A stretch of DNA of 64,000 nucleotides, from positions 1 to 64,000 of the forward strand of contig NZ_CP053097.1 of NCBI RefSeq assembly GCF_013008815.1. Direction: 5' to 3'. Below the pieces are notes generated by a model, which made no database searches, was not told the DNA's origin, and worked only from the letters and a program-made list of their open reading frames with translations. How positions within the stretch are numbered: position 1 is the stretch's first letter; each line of letters opens with the position of its first letter. The position numbers and the translations under genes are program-made. This document shows positions 12,243 to 23,413 of the stretch, one piece after another. This stretch comes from Mycoplasma miroungirhinis (GTDB taxonomy: Bacteria > Bacillota_I > Bacilli_A > Mycoplasmatales > Metamycoplasmataceae).

Positions 12243-13445
12243 ATGAAAAAATATTATGTATGTGGACCGACTGTTTATAATTTAGTACATATTGGTAATA
12301 TGAGACCTATTTTAACATTTGATATTTTGATAAGAGCTCAAAAATATTTAGGTGAAAATGTGTTTTTTTTACACAATATAACAGACATTGATGACAAAAT
12401 TATTAATAAATCTATTGAATTAAATATTTCTGAAATAGAATTAGCTAATAAAAACACTGAATTATACTTAAAATTACTTGATGATTTTAATATTTTAAAA
12501 CCTAATAAAATTGCAAGAGTTACTGATTCATTAAACATTATTTATGATTTTATTAATCAGTTATTAGAAAAAGGATGAGCATATAAAAAAGGTATTAATG
12601 TCTTTTTTGATGTTAATAAAAACAAACAATTTTATGGTGAAATTAGTCATCAAAATATTGAAAATATGGAATATGAACAAAGTGATTTTCAAAAAAATCA
12701 TCCAGCTGATTTTGCTCTTTGAAAAGATACTCAAAGTGGAATTAAATATGATGCACCATTTGGAAGTGGTCGTCCTGGTTGGCATACTGAATGTGTAGCA
12801 TTAATTAATCATTATTTTGATTCTCAAACAATTGATATTCATGGTGGGGGTAGTGATTTAATGTTTCCTCATAATGAAAATGAAAATATTCAATTTAGAG
12901 CTTTAAATAATCAACCTTTAGCAAAAAAATGATTACATTTTGGAACTTTAAATTTAAATAATGAAAAAATGTCTAAATCAATTGGAAATATTATTACTGC
13001 CCAAGAATTTATTGATTTATACAAAGCTGATACCTTAAGATTAATTTTTTTACAAACTGCTTATTCAAAACCTTTTAATTTAACGCAAGAATTTATTGAA
13101 AATTCTAAAAAACTGATTGTTAAATTTGAAAATATAATAAAAAAATATTTAATTAATCAAAAAACAAAAAATATTGATTTTGAATTAGTAAAAGAAATTG
13201 CCAATGAAGCTGCAACTTTAAATTTTGCAAATGTTATGAAATACATACATCAATTACTAAAAAATAAAGATCATATAGCAACATTTTTAGAAGTAATTAA
13301 AATGTTAGGTTTTAATGTTGCAAACACAAAAATTACTGCAGAAGAAACAAATTTATATTCAAAATGGCAAAAATTATTAAGTGAAAAAAATTATCAAGAA
13401 GCAGATAAAATAAGGGACATTTTAATATCATGAAATCTTATTTAA
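12243..13445 (+). CDS. cysS: Cysteine-tRNA ligase
   Basis: A 400-residue CysRS, compact for the family. [19 protein letters not shown] at the N-terminus holds the first zinc Cys and the HIGH motif. [11 protein letters not shown] and [15 protein letters not shown] supply the other zinc ligands, and KMSKSIGNI near residue 242 is the KMSKS loop. The short C-terminal region lacks a large anticodon domain. An internal TGA near the end is Trp; the real stop is TAA at 13443. The 3' end overlaps rlmB by 16 bases, so the two are coupled, as in Firmicutes. Confidence 0.96.
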
Positions 13446-14122
13446 CTAATATTATTGTAGGAAAAAATTCAGTATTTGATGCATTAGAAAACGGATTTAA
13501 TGTTGAAAAAATTTTTGTTCAAAAAAATATAAATATGAAAATAAATTTTCATAATATAGAATATGTTTCAAAAGAGAAATTAAATGATTTAACTGATCAA
13601 AATCATCAAGGTATAATAGCAGTTATTAAGCCTTTTAATTATGCTGATTTTAATGAATTAGTAATTAAAAAACCACAACAAGTTATTATTCTAGATCATA
13701 TTCAAGATCCTCATAATTTAGGTGCTATTATGCGTTCAGCTAACGTTTTTGATTTAAAATGAATAATTCTTCCTAAAGACAGAGCAGCTAGTGTTAATGC
13801 AACTGCATTAAAAATTTCTAGTGGTGGATTTAATGGTTTAAAAATAATTAAAGTTCCTTCATTAAATAATGTAATTAATAAATTAAAAGAAATTGGTTAT
13901 TGAGTATATGCAACATCATTAGATAAAAATTCAGTTAATATTAATGATGTTAAATTTAATAGTCCGACCGTTTTAATTATTGGTAATGAACAAAAAGGTG
14001 TATCAAATACTCTTTTAAAATTAAGTGATCAAAATATTTATATTCCTCAATATGGAACAGTGCAATCATTAAATGCTTCAGTAGCTGCTGGAATATGTTT
14101 TTATTGTTTAAAAAATAAATAA
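13430..14122 (+). CDS. rlmB: 23S rRNA 2'-O-ribose methyltransferase, TrmH/SpoU family
   Basis: A 230-residue SPOUT methyltransferase. The N-terminal part (GKNSVFDALENG) is the substrate-binding domain. The knot motifs are IILDHIQDPHNLGAIMRSAN near residues 85-104, VLIIGNEQKGVS near 183 and IPQYGTVQSLNASVAAGI near 203-220. RlmB methylates a guanosine in domain V of 23S rRNA; the exact target is inferred from the family and from the conserved cysS-rlmB-sigma-rpmG-secE-nusG order. The start overlaps cysS. Confidence 0.92.
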
Positions 14123-14179
14123 GGAAAATTTTAGGAAATTTAGAGCTGTAATTTTTTATAAAAATGAAAAAATTAAGTT

Positions 14180-14683
14180 ATGAAAAATTACGCAAACAAT
14201 TGAATTTCCTTTTTTTATACACATCAAAAACAAATCGAATTTTTAGCAAAAGAATTACTAAAAGATAAAAATATCCCTTTATCAATTGAAGATTTTATTC
14301 CTGAAGCAATGGATGAAATTAAAAACCAATTAGATTCACAAAAAGAAGTTAATATTTCATATATTTTAAAAGCCTGTGAATTTAGATTTAGAAATATTAT
14401 AAAAAAATACACCACCAAAAAACATAATGTTTTAAACAATGCATATTTATATGATAAAGATGAATTATTTGATATTGCTTGTGATGATAAATATTTAGAT
14501 AATTTATTTTTTAATAATTTAAAAAAATCACTTAAATTAACCAAAAAAGAAGAAATTATTTTAGATAATTATTTTTTAGAAGGACAAACTCAAAAAGAAA
14601 TATTTAAAAAATATAACATTTCTCCTTATTATCAAAATTCAATTTTACGTCAACTCGCAAGAAAAATTATTAATATAATATAA
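14180..14683 (+). CDS. sigH: Divergent SigH-like RNA polymerase sigma factor
   Basis: A 167-residue protein in the place where Firmicutes carry sigH, between rlmB and rpmG. The C-terminal third ([18 protein letters not shown] through LARKIINII, about residues 112-167) reads as a sigma region 4 helix-turn-helix. The middle ([20 protein letters not shown]) aligns by eye with the SigH segment that ends region 2. The region 2 promoter-melting part is poorly conserved. The ATG at 14180 is the first in frame after a TAA, with only a weak ribosome site. It is probably an alternative sigma factor of limited regulon. The family is inferred from synteny plus the weak match. Confidence 0.7.
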
Positions 14684-14706
14684 TATTATTATATAATTTA
14701 GAAATT

Positions 14707-14859
14707 ATGAAAAAGCAAAGCAAAAAAGTTTCATTAGCATGTATTATATGTAAACAAAAAAACTATTCAACAAATAAATCAATTGAAAAAAAAAGATTAG
14801 AGATAAATAAATTTTGTCGTTTTTGTAATGCAAAAACATTGCATAAGGAGGAAAAATAA
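14707..14859 (+). CDS. rpmG: 50S ribosomal protein L33
   Basis: A 50-residue protein with the L33 zinc-ribbon cysteines in pairs ([10 protein letters not shown] and [13 protein letters not shown]), the C+ form of L33. It is part of the large ribosomal subunit. It stands in the classic rpmG-secE-nusG order, and its stop overlaps the secE start by one base (TAATG). Confidence 0.95.
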   Translation: MKKQSKKVSLACIICKQKNYSTNKSIEKKRLEINKFCRFCNAKTLHKEEK

Positions 14860-15131
14860 TGAATCAAAGAAATGATAATAAAATTGAGCCATTTCAAAAT
14901 CTTTCTTTTGCTGAATCACAAGCTTTAAAAGAAAAACTACCTCCAGTTACAAAAGAAAGACCTTTTCGTTCATTTCGAAAAGATATTAAAAGAATTATTT
15001 GACCAAAGGCTAAAAAAGCTTGAAAATGATATGCCTTTACATTACTATTTTTAGTAGTTTTTGCTGTTTTATTTTTTCTAATAACAGTATTTTTTACAAA
15101 TATATGAAATTCATTAGGAATTAAATTATAA
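14859..15131 (+). CDS. secE: Preprotein translocase subunit SecE
   Basis: A 90-residue protein with one membrane segment near residues 61-82, preceded by the amphipathic helix RSFRKDIKRIIWPKAKKAWKW, a good match to the SecE surface helix. The N-terminal 40 residues are polar. SecE clamps SecY in the protein-conducting channel. The start overlaps the rpmG stop and uses AAGGAGGAAAAATA, the strongest ribosome site in the operon. nusG follows after 10 bases. Confidence 0.93.
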
Positions 15132-15141
15132 AGGGGTAAAT

Positions 15142-15744
15142 ATGACAAATACAAAAGGTGAAAAATTAATGTATAAATGATATATGGTTTCTACTGTTTC
15201 AGGTAAAGAACAAAAAGTTAAAGAAACATTAGAAAACAAAATCCAAACAACAGGAATGCAAGAATTTTTTGAACAAATTAGAATTTTCCAAATGCCACAT
15301 TTAACAAGTAAAGAACTTGAGAAAAAAACTCGTGGTGAACAATATAAACCTACTTTTATAAATATGTATAAAGGATACATTTTTATAAAAATGTGTATGA
15401 GTGACGATTCTTGATATTTAGTTCGTAATACACAATATGTAACAGGATTAATCGGATCTTCTGGTAAAGGAGCAAAACCTACCCCTATTTCAAAAAGAAA
15501 AATAGAGGAAATGGAAAATAAAGAAAAATTATTACAAGAAGAATTTGCAACTGGGAACATTGAAACTGCTTTTAAAGAACAAACTATTGTTAGAGTGGTT
15601 CAAAAAGATAGTCCTTACTTTGGATCAGAAGGTGCTATTATTCAAAACAATGATAAAGAAGAAAAAGCATTTGTGGAAATAGAAATATTTGGAAGAAAAA
15701 CCCCAACTCAATTTGATTATAAAGATTTAGAAATAATTGGTTAA
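15142..15744 (+). CDS. nusG: Transcription elongation and termination factor NusG
   Basis: A 200-residue NusG. The NGN domain (KWYMVSTVSGKEQKVKETLENK onward) contains IFIKMCMSDDSWYLVRNTQYVTGLIG, and the C-terminal KOW domain carries VRVVQKDSPYFGSEGAI. It binds RNA polymerase and modulates pausing and coupling with ribosomes. The start ATG follows AAAGGGGTAAAT. It is the last gene of the cysS to nusG run, and a terminator follows 3 bases after the stop. Confidence 0.96.
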
Positions 15745-15747
15745 TAG

Positions 15748-15771
15748 AAACACCGTCAGAGGTGTTTTTAT
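15748..15771 (+). terminator. Rho-independent terminator of nusG
   Basis: AAACACC and GGTGTTT form a 7-bp stem with a 6-base loop and a TTTTTA tail. The stem also overlaps the end of the convergent DUF402 gene, so it may work in both directions. Confidence 0.85.
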
Positions 15772-16322
15772 ATTTCCTTTAGTTTCTTTAATTTATTAAA
15801 ATATTTATTAATATTTGTTTCATTAAAAAAGTCTTCTTTGGAATTAAAAAGTAAATGTAGATAATCAATTTCATCATAAATTTTATAAATCAATTCTTTT
15901 GGGTATTTGTATTTAATAATGTTATTTTTAAAATCATTTCAATCTATAACATTAAAATCATTGTGTAATTTTGTTTTGATATCAAGATCAAAATCAATGT
16001 ATTTAACAATTTTATTTTCAATATAAAAAGGACTTGCTAAATTTACATAAACAAATTTTTGATCATCTGTAATTAAAATAGTAACGTTGAAAAAATGATT
16101 TTTGGAAAATATAAATAATGTTGGTTCATTTACAACTCAATTAATTGAAACTTCTGCAACTTTTGTCTTGACCATTAAAAATACTACATAATCTTTTCAA
16201 TTATCTATTAATTTAACGCCATTATATTGTCGATATAATGTACCATCATATTTAAATGATTGAATATTTAGATATTCTTTATTTTTTGAAAGATTATCTA
16301 ATGTGTTTTTAAATTTTTCCAT
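15768..16322 (-). CDS. DUF402 family protein, putative nucleotide phosphatase
   Basis: A 184-residue soluble protein. The DUF402 core is visible: an N-terminal KYDGTLYRQYNGVKLIDNW, then VYVNLASPFYIENKIVKYIDFDLDIKTK, then YPKELIYKIYDEIDYL. Characterised DUF402 proteins from Gram-positive bacteria hydrolyse nucleoside tri- and diphosphates with metal-binding aspartates, and the IDFDLDI aspartates are present here. Activity in this organism is inferred. The gene starts inside the 3' end of the membrane metalloprotease-like gene (14-base overlap), so the two are translationally coupled. It converges with nusG. Confidence 0.75.
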
Positions 16323-18378
16323 AATATTTTAATTTTATAGTAAATTCAGGATCTTTTGTAGATTCTTGGTCTCTTTGATAGTCTAAATAATATGTTTGAA
16401 TATTAGGTAAAAGAGTATTTATTAATCTTCTATAATTAGAAATTCTTCTTTTAATGTCTTTATATCTATGATATGCAATTTCTTTATCAATTTGCATAAT
16501 TTCATCATCTTGGATTTTATTATCTTCATTTTTATCTTCTCAGAATGATATTTTTATGTCTTTATTTAAATTTATTTTTTTAATATCAATTGCTTGTTTT
16601 GTAAAATAACTAAAATAAAAATTGTTTAAACCAACAAATTCAGGTCCTAGATCTTGGCCACCTTGTTGTTCTGAGTTTCTTCAATTACTTTTTGTTCTTA
16701 AATTACCCTCATTTATAATGATATCAAGAATATTTTTGTTAATTCCATCATCAATTATTAGGTGATTATTTTTTAAAAATGTTTTTCTAAATTGATTATT
16801 CTTAAATGCATCTTTTATATTAATATAACCTTCAATTTTCAACTTATTGTATGCTTCTTTTGCTTTTTCTTGAACATTTTTATTTTTAGGTGAATAACCT
16901 TTTTCACTTATTAAATCTAAAAAACTATTATCTGATGAAATTTGTGAAATAGGCAGACCATAACCTAGTAAATCTAAATATGCTTTATAAAGTAATTTTT
17001 GTCTTAATTGAGGATTAGGTAAAGTTTTTGAATTAAAAAAGTTTAATAAATTTTTAATTCAATTTCCATAAGTTAAAATTTCTTGCACTTCTTCTTGTGT
17101 GATTTTATTATTTTTTGTTGGAGTAAATGTGTCATTAAATACTCAATCGCTACCATATAATTTTGTACGATATACTTGCATTTCACCAGTAAAATTTTGT
17201 GTAAAAATTCCTAAAACATGACTTATATCTTCAGTATATGAACTAATAAAAGGAGTATTTGGATCATTATCAAAACCAAAATATCCACCATCTTGTGAAA
17301 AAGGTTGGTCATATGGTTTTTGAGGTATATAACTTAATTTTAAAAATTCTCTGGGAATTAATTCCTCAAAACTAAAATAATAATTTAAATCATCATTTTT
17401 TAAAGGGTTAACATATTGAATTCATTCTTTGAAGTCATGATTAAAACTAAAATCATGATTTGCTCATTGGTTATTTTTTGTTTGTAAATAATTTGCTCTT
17501 TTAAATAATTCACTTGCAGAATATTGTTTATAAATTGAAGTGTATTTTGAATCATTAAAAGCATTTTTTTCTAATTTATATTCTTTATATTTGTCACTAA
17601 ATAATAATGATTCTTTAAAATCATCTAGAAATTTTTTGTTATATACTGTTTTTCCAAACTCTTTTATTTTTTTTTCATCAAGATTTATTGATTCATCAAT
17701 TCTTAAATTATCAATAATTTCATCAGTTGCAAATTCGTCTTGAAATTCATCATTTATAATCATAGATTGAGCATAAATTGCTGCAATATGATGCATATAT
17801 TCATGAATTAAAGTAGGTAAAATTAATTCAATTTTAATATCATTATTAACTTGATATCAAGGTGTTCTTAATTTTCTTAATTTTTTATCTTCAGTAAACA
17901 TTAAACTATCAGTAGAAAGATATATTTGCTCATATGAACCTATAAATAAACCGTTTGCTGCTTTTTTATGAGTATTTTTTATATTAGGTTTATTTATATT
18001 TACTCTCACTAATTCTGTAATTTCAGGACCATAACCACCTTTTCTTGCAAATGCATAAGCAAGTTTTTTCATTCCGTCTTGATCTAAAAAATACTTTAAA
18101 TTATTTTCATTATCTTTTGCATATGCTCATTGTCTGATGCTAAGAATTCTAGGATCGTATTTATCATTTAATGAACCGTTTTTGTCGTATTTAGCATTAA
18201 ATTCTATATATTCACCTTCAGCTGCTACATAAATATCAGATTTGTTGTTTAAAACAATTCCAAAAACAGCACCAACTCCAAGGGAAATTGATGCGATAGA
18301 AATTACTGAACCTAAAACAACCCACTTAAATAAAGAAGTGTCTTTTGGTATATTTTTTTTTGTAAACTTGAATTTCAT
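16309..18378 (-). CDS. Membrane-anchored HExxHH putative metalloprotease
   Basis: A 689-residue protein. One membrane segment lies near residues 19-45 after a basic cytosolic tail, so the bulk should be outside the cell. LIHEYMHHIAAIY near residues 188-200 contains HExxH, the zinc-protease signature. The rest is rich in Asn, Lys and aromatics with no other known domain. It resembles the mycoplasma family annotated as MYPU_1760 metalloprotease; that name is from memory and unchecked. It shares the HEYxHH form with the giant protein at 32471..40678. No third zinc ligand was placed. Proteolytic activity is inferred. Confidence 0.75.
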
Positions 18379-18435
18379 ATTTTTATATTTTAATAAATTA
18401 TTAAAAAAGTTAATTAATATTTTACAATTTAAATT

Positions 18436-19047
18436 ATGAGACTCAAATTTAACAAAGAAGCAGAAGGGATTTTAAATGCTTCTGAAATATTATTAAAACA
18501 AAGACCAATATATTTTGATCAAACTACTTATGTAGAAATAGGCATGGGTAAAGGTCAAATGATTTCACAAATGGCTTTAGAAAATCCTCATATTAACTTT
18601 ATAGGATGAGAAAAATATTCAACAATAGCATTATATGCTTTAAAAAAAATTCAAAAAAACAATATTTCTAATTTGAAATTAATTGTTGATGATGCTACGA
18701 ATATTGAAGAAATTTTAGCTTCAAAAGTAGATAAAATTTATTTAACTTTTTCAGATCCATGACCTAAAAAAAGACATGCAAAAAGAAGATTATTACATCG
18801 AAATTTTTTAACTAAATTTTCTCATGTTTTAAAACCAGATGGAATAATAATCTTTAAAACAGATAATGATTTTTTATATAATTTTGCACTTGAAGAATTA
18901 GAGTTTTTAAATGCAAATATTATTTTTCAAACAACAGATCTTCATAATAGTATAAAAAATCACACAAATATACCTACTGAATATGAATTAAAATGATCTG
19001 CAAAAGGTAAAAATATTAATTATGTTGAGTTTAATTTTGTAAAGTAA
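18436..19047 (+). CDS. trmB: tRNA (guanine-N7-)-methyltransferase
   Basis: A 203-residue SAM-dependent methyltransferase that makes m7G46 in tRNA. EIGMGKGQMISQMA near residue 37 is the SAM-binding loop, and IYLTFSDPWPKKRHAKRRL near 110-130 is the diagnostic TrmB motif with its catalytic Asp and basic tRNA-binding run. TPTEYELKW-like residues (NIPTEYELKW) close the active site. TGA codons within the DPW motif are read as Trp. A terminator overlaps the stop. Confidence 0.95.
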
Positions 19048-19072
19048 ATCTGGTGACAGATTTATTTTTTTA
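19046..19072 (+). terminator. Rho-independent terminator of trmB
   Basis: AAATCTG and CAGATTT form a 7-bp stem with a GTGA loop, followed by ATTTTTTT. The stem begins in the trmB stop codon. Confidence 0.88.
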
Positions 19073-19107
19073 ATTAAGATAATGCTAGGTTTTAGCCCAT
19101 TTTGGTG

Positions 19108-19113
19108 TATAAT
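19108..19113 (+). promoter_or_regulatory. -10 box, likely promoter of gyrA
   Basis: TATAAT preceded by TG lies 53 bases before the gyrA ATG. A long AT-only stretch follows in the leader. No clear -35 box was found. Confidence 0.55.
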
Positions 19114-19165
19114 TATTATATTTATATAATAATATAATAATATTTAATAAATACGGGAGTATATT

Positions 19166-21787
19166 ATGTCTAATAATGATAATATAAACGAAAAAGACTT
19201 AGATGAAACTTATTTTGTAGAAGAAGAAGAGATAAAAAAAGTTTTTGAAGAAGAAGTAATTGAAGAAGACGAAGATGAAGAGTTACCACCACAAGAAAAA
19301 GAAGGTTATGTAGTTAAACCAACAATTTTAGATGAAGAAAAAAATGGATTAACTCCTGTTAGTTTAGTAAAAGAAATGAAAAGTGCTTTTATTGAATATG
19401 CAATGAGTGTTATAGTTTCTCGTGCTTTACCAGATGCAAAAGATGGTCTAAAACCAGTTCATAGACGTATTTTATACGGAATGAGTGAACTTGGTATGTT
19501 TTATAATCAGCCTCATAAAAAAGCAGCTCGTATAGTTGGAGATGTATTAGGAAAATACCACCCACATGGTGATAGTTCAGTTTATGAAGCTATGGTAAGA
19601 ATGGCACAAGATTTTAGTTTAAGATATCCACTAATTGATGGCCATGGTAACTTTGGTTCAATCGACGGAGATGAAGCAGCTGCGATGCGTTATACAGAAG
19701 CTAGAATGAGTAAAATAGCTTCTTTAATGGTTGATAGTATTAAAAAAAATACAGTAGATTTTATTGATAACTATGATGCTTCAGAAAAAGAACCAGTAGT
19801 TTTACCAGCTAGATTTCCAAATTTACTTGTTTCAGGAACAAGTGGTATTGCAGTTGGTATGGCTACTAGCATACCCCCACATAATTTAAATGATGTAATT
19901 AATGCTTCTATTGCTTTAGCTGCAAATCCACAAATAAGTATTGATAAATTAATTGAAATAGTTCAAGCACCTGATTTTCCCACAGCAGGAATTTTATTTG
20001 ATAAAAAATCAGTAATTCAAGCTTATAAAACAGGTAGAGGTAGTGTTACAATTCGTTCAAAAGCTCATATTGAAAAATATGCAAATGGTAAAAGTAAAAT
20101 TGTTGTTACTGAAATTCCTTATGCAATTAGAAAAACAGATATTATTGAAAAAATATCACTTTTAATTAAAGAAAAAAGAATTGAAGGAATTCAAGATTTT
20201 AGAGATGAATCTAACCGTGAAGGAATTAGAATCGTAATTGATATCAAAAAAAATGTTATTCCTGAAATTATTCTTAATAATCTATATAAATTAACTCAAT
20301 TACAAACTCGTTTTTCAATTAATACAATTGCCCTTGTTAATAATGAACCTAAGTTATTAAACTTAAAAGAATGTTTAGAAGTTTATTTAGAACATCAAAG
20401 AGATGTTGTAACGAGAAGATTAAATTTTGATCTAGAAAAAGATGAACAAAGAGCACATATTTTAGAAGGTCTTAAAATAGCTGTTGAAAATATTGATAAA
20501 GTTATTGAAATTATTAAAAAATCTTCAACTGATGTAGAAGCACAAAAAACATTATCTCAAACTTATAATTTAACTGAAATTCAAACTAAAGCTATTGTTG
20601 ATATGCGTTTAGGTCGTTTAACTGGTCTAGCTATTGAAAAAATGGAAGAAGAACTTAATGCATTAAAACAAAGAATTGCAGAATTTAAAGATATTTTATC
20701 TCATCAAGATAAATTGACTCAATTAATTATTGATGAACTAACTGAAATTAAAAATCAATTTGGTGATAAACGTCGTTCAGAAATTCGTTGAGATTTAAAT
20801 TATTCAATTGAAGATGAAGATTTAATTCCTCAAAAAGACATAATTATAACTTATACAACAAATAATTACATTAAGAGCACTTTATTAGAAGAATACCGTG
20901 AACAAAAACGTGGTGGAACAGGTTCTATTGGTGCTAAAACATATTCAGATGATAATGTTAAAAATATAATTCATACAAACACTCATACAGACATTTTAAT
21001 TCTTACTTCTAAAGGTAAAATTTTTAGAATAAGAGGACATGAAATTCCTAATGTATCAAAAAGTGCAAAAGGTACTCCAATTGTTAATATAATTCCAAAT
21101 ATTGATAAAGATGAAAATATTAGTACAATCATTTCAACTGATAGTTATGATGAGAATTTATATTTACTAACAGTAACTAAAAAAGGTATGATTAAAAGAA
21201 CTTCTTTAGATCAATATGAAAAAATTAATATTTCAGGTAAAAAAGCATTACTTCTAAATGATGATGATGAATTAGTAAATGCAAAAATTGTAACAGAAGA
21301 TGAAGAAGTTTATATTGGAAGTTCAAGCAATCATTTAGCAAGATACGATATTTCTAACGTAAGAGAAACTGCAAGAAGTACTCGAGGAGTTTTTGGTATT
21401 AAATTAGCTAAAAATGAACACGTTATAAGTGCTTCAAGTTCAAATGAAGGTAAATACATTTTTAGTTTAGGTGCAGAAGGATTTGGTAAATTAACACTTG
21501 CATCTGAATTTAGAAAAACAGCAAGAAATACAAAAGGTGTTTTAGCATTAAATGGAGAAAAAGCTGGTAATTTAATTTATGCAGCAGCTTGTGAAGGTAA
21601 TGAAGATTTAATGATAATAACTAAAAATAATATGGTTATTAGATTTAATTTAAAATTGGTTTCAACTTCAGCAAGAAACACTAAAGGTGTAAAATTAATT
21701 AATTTAAAAAACAAAAAAGATGAAATAGTAGCTGTTACTAAAATTAATTTTAGTGATGAAGAAACAGAAGAAGAAATAACAAAATAA
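19166..21787 (+). CDS. gyrA: DNA gyrase subunit A
   Basis: An 873-residue type II topoisomerase subunit. An acidic N-terminal extension (about residues 8-55) precedes the breakage-reunion domain. The quinolone region is [16 protein letters not shown], with Ser at the usual resistance site, and the catalytic Tyr is Tyr176 in [10 protein letters not shown]. After the coiled-coil gate, the C-terminal beta-pinwheel contains QKRGGTG near 580, a good GyrA box, which separates it from ParC. Repeated TKG and R-x-TRG blades follow. gyrB is not in the window. The ATG follows CGGGAGTATATT. Confidence 0.96.
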
Positions 21788-21790
21788 TTA

Positions 21791-21846
21791 CAAAATAAAC
21801 AGTAAATAACAAAATACAATAGTTTTGTTTATTTTTGTATTTAAAA
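21791..21846 (+). terminator. Weak hairpin after gyrA, possible terminator
   Basis: CAAAATAAAC and GTTTATTTTTG can pair imperfectly around a smaller AT-rich hairpin. The AT-only stem makes this a weak call. Confidence 0.3.
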
Positions 21847-21875
21847 AAATGATTTAACTAATTAAAAGGAAATAT

Positions 21876-22745
21876 ATGAAAGTAGCAATAGTAGTTGATT
21901 CAAGTTGTGGTTTAACTCAAGAAGAAGCTAAACAAAGAGGTTGATATTATTTACCTATCCAAATTGATATAGATAATAAAATTTTTAAAGATGGAGTTGA
22001 TGTAGATTATCAAAGTATTTTTGATCATATTAAAAAAAATTCACGTGTATTAACAAGTGCAACACTTTTAGGTCAAGCAATTAATTTAATTGATAATTTA
22101 CAAAAAGAATATGACAAAATTATAATTTATCCGATTTCTCAAAAATTGTCAAGTCAGTATCAAATGTTAAAAATGGCTTTTGTTGGTAATGAAAAAGTTT
22201 ATGTTATTCCTTCTCAAAAAATCTCTTTACCAATTATTATGGAACTTTCTTCATTTGAAGCTTTATTAAAAAAATCTAAATATGAAGAAGCTTTAAAAGT
22301 ATTTAATCAATCTGATAATAATATTTATTTAGTTCCAGAAAATGGTGAAGCTTTAGTTAGAGGAGGAAGATTAACTCCAACAGCTGCTTCAATTGCTAAA
22401 TTACTTAAAATAGTTCCTATCATTGAATTTAAAAATGGTGAATTAATAAAATATGGCAAAGGACGTGTTTTTGATAAAACAATTATTAAATTAGCAAAAG
22501 AAATTTATGTACCTGAACTATCTAAAAATTTAATTTTAATTAATGCAAATAATGAAAATATTGAAAAATTAGCACATGATATTTTAAATAATTTAGATAT
22601 TGATGAAATTTATATTACAAATATGCCTCCAACAATAAGTGTTCATGCTGGAAATCGTGCTGTTGCACTTTTATATGCTAAAACACACCCAACAGAATTA
22701 GAAATCTTAAATCAACACATGAAAAAAATTACAAAAAATCATTAG
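21876..22745 (+). CDS. DegV family fatty-acid-binding protein
   Basis: A 289-residue protein with the DegV pattern: VAIVVDSSCGLTQEEA at the N-terminus, then RVLTSATLLGQAINLI, LVRGGRLTP near 166 and MPPTISVHAGNRAVAL near the end. DegV-type FakB proteins bind a fatty acid so that FakA can phosphorylate it for phospholipid synthesis. That fits a mycoplasma dependent on host fatty acids, but the ligand is inferred. The start follows AAAAGGAAATAT. The hsdS gene begins only 9 bases after the stop and may be read from the same transcript. Confidence 0.9.
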
Positions 22746-22754
22746 GAGATAAAC

Positions 22755-23372
22755 ATGGAAAAAAATCATTTATTTCCCTCAATTAGATTTAAAGAATTTA
22801 CTAACGCTTGGTATCAGGAAAAAATAGAAGAAATATATTCTTTTGCTTCAGAAGGTGGTACACCTGCAACAAACAATTTAAATTATTATAATAATGGAAA
22901 CATTCCATTTGTAAAAATTGAAGATACTATAGATAAATACATTTATAAAACTGAAAGTTATATTAATGAAATTGGATTAAAAAATTCTTCAGCATGACTT
23001 GTACCTAAAAATAATATTATTTTAACAAATGGTGCAACAATTGGAAATGTTGCAATAAATAAAATACCTTTAACAACTAAACAAGGTATTTTAGCATTGA
23101 TAATCAAAAATGGGTACAATGTTGAATATATTTATTATTTATTAAAAAATAAATATTTTCAAAAAGAATTAAATAAAAATTCTAGCATCGGGACTTTTGC
23201 TAATATTACATTGCAAAATATTTCTAAAATTAATATTACTAAAAACTCAAAAGAACAAAAATTAATTTCAAATTTATTTATTCTTTTTGATAATTTAATA
23301 TCAATATGAAAAATGAAATTATCAAATTTAGAAAATCTAAAAAACTTATTTTTAAATAAAATGTTTGTATAA
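22755..23372 (+). CDS. hsdS: Half-length type I restriction specificity subunit (HsdS)
   Basis: A 205-residue protein, half of a normal HsdS, with one target-recognition domain. It opens with LFPSIRFKEFTNAWYQEKIEE, the conserved leader of mycoplasma HsdS repeats. The DNA-recognition region follows, with NIILTNGATIGNVAINK and GTFANITLQNISKINI. It ends in the conserved helix LENLKNLFLNKMFV. HsdS gives the sequence specificity of the HsdR2M2S complex, and half-subunits can dimerise. No hsdM or hsdR is in the window. It is the only copy here with an ATG and ribosome site (AGGAGA), so it is the expressed locus, probably exchanged with the cassettes at 23414-25215. Confidence 0.85.
22807..22825 (+). 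repeat. hsdS inverted repeat A, expressed copy
   Basis: A 19-base stretch starting CTTGGTATCAGG is identical to the reverse complement of 24641-24659. Both code for the conserved TWYQEKI/AWYQEKI segment, and weaker similarity extends about 35 bases upstream. This is a plausible crossover point for inversion of the TRD-coding segment. Confidence 0.75.
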
Positions 23373-23406
23373 ATACACTCTTTTCACTATATTTTGAGTG
23401 TATTTT
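23372..23406 (+). terminator. Rho-independent terminator of hsdS
   Basis: AATACACTC and GAGTGTATT form a 9-bp stem followed by TTTTATT. It overlaps the hsdS stop. Confidence 0.85.
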
Positions 23407-23413
23407 TATTATT

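Noticed and set aside
12338-12785. Overlapping minus-strand and plus-strand ORFs within cysS
   Set aside because: Shadow frames; CysRS motifs run uninterrupted through the region once TGA is Trp.
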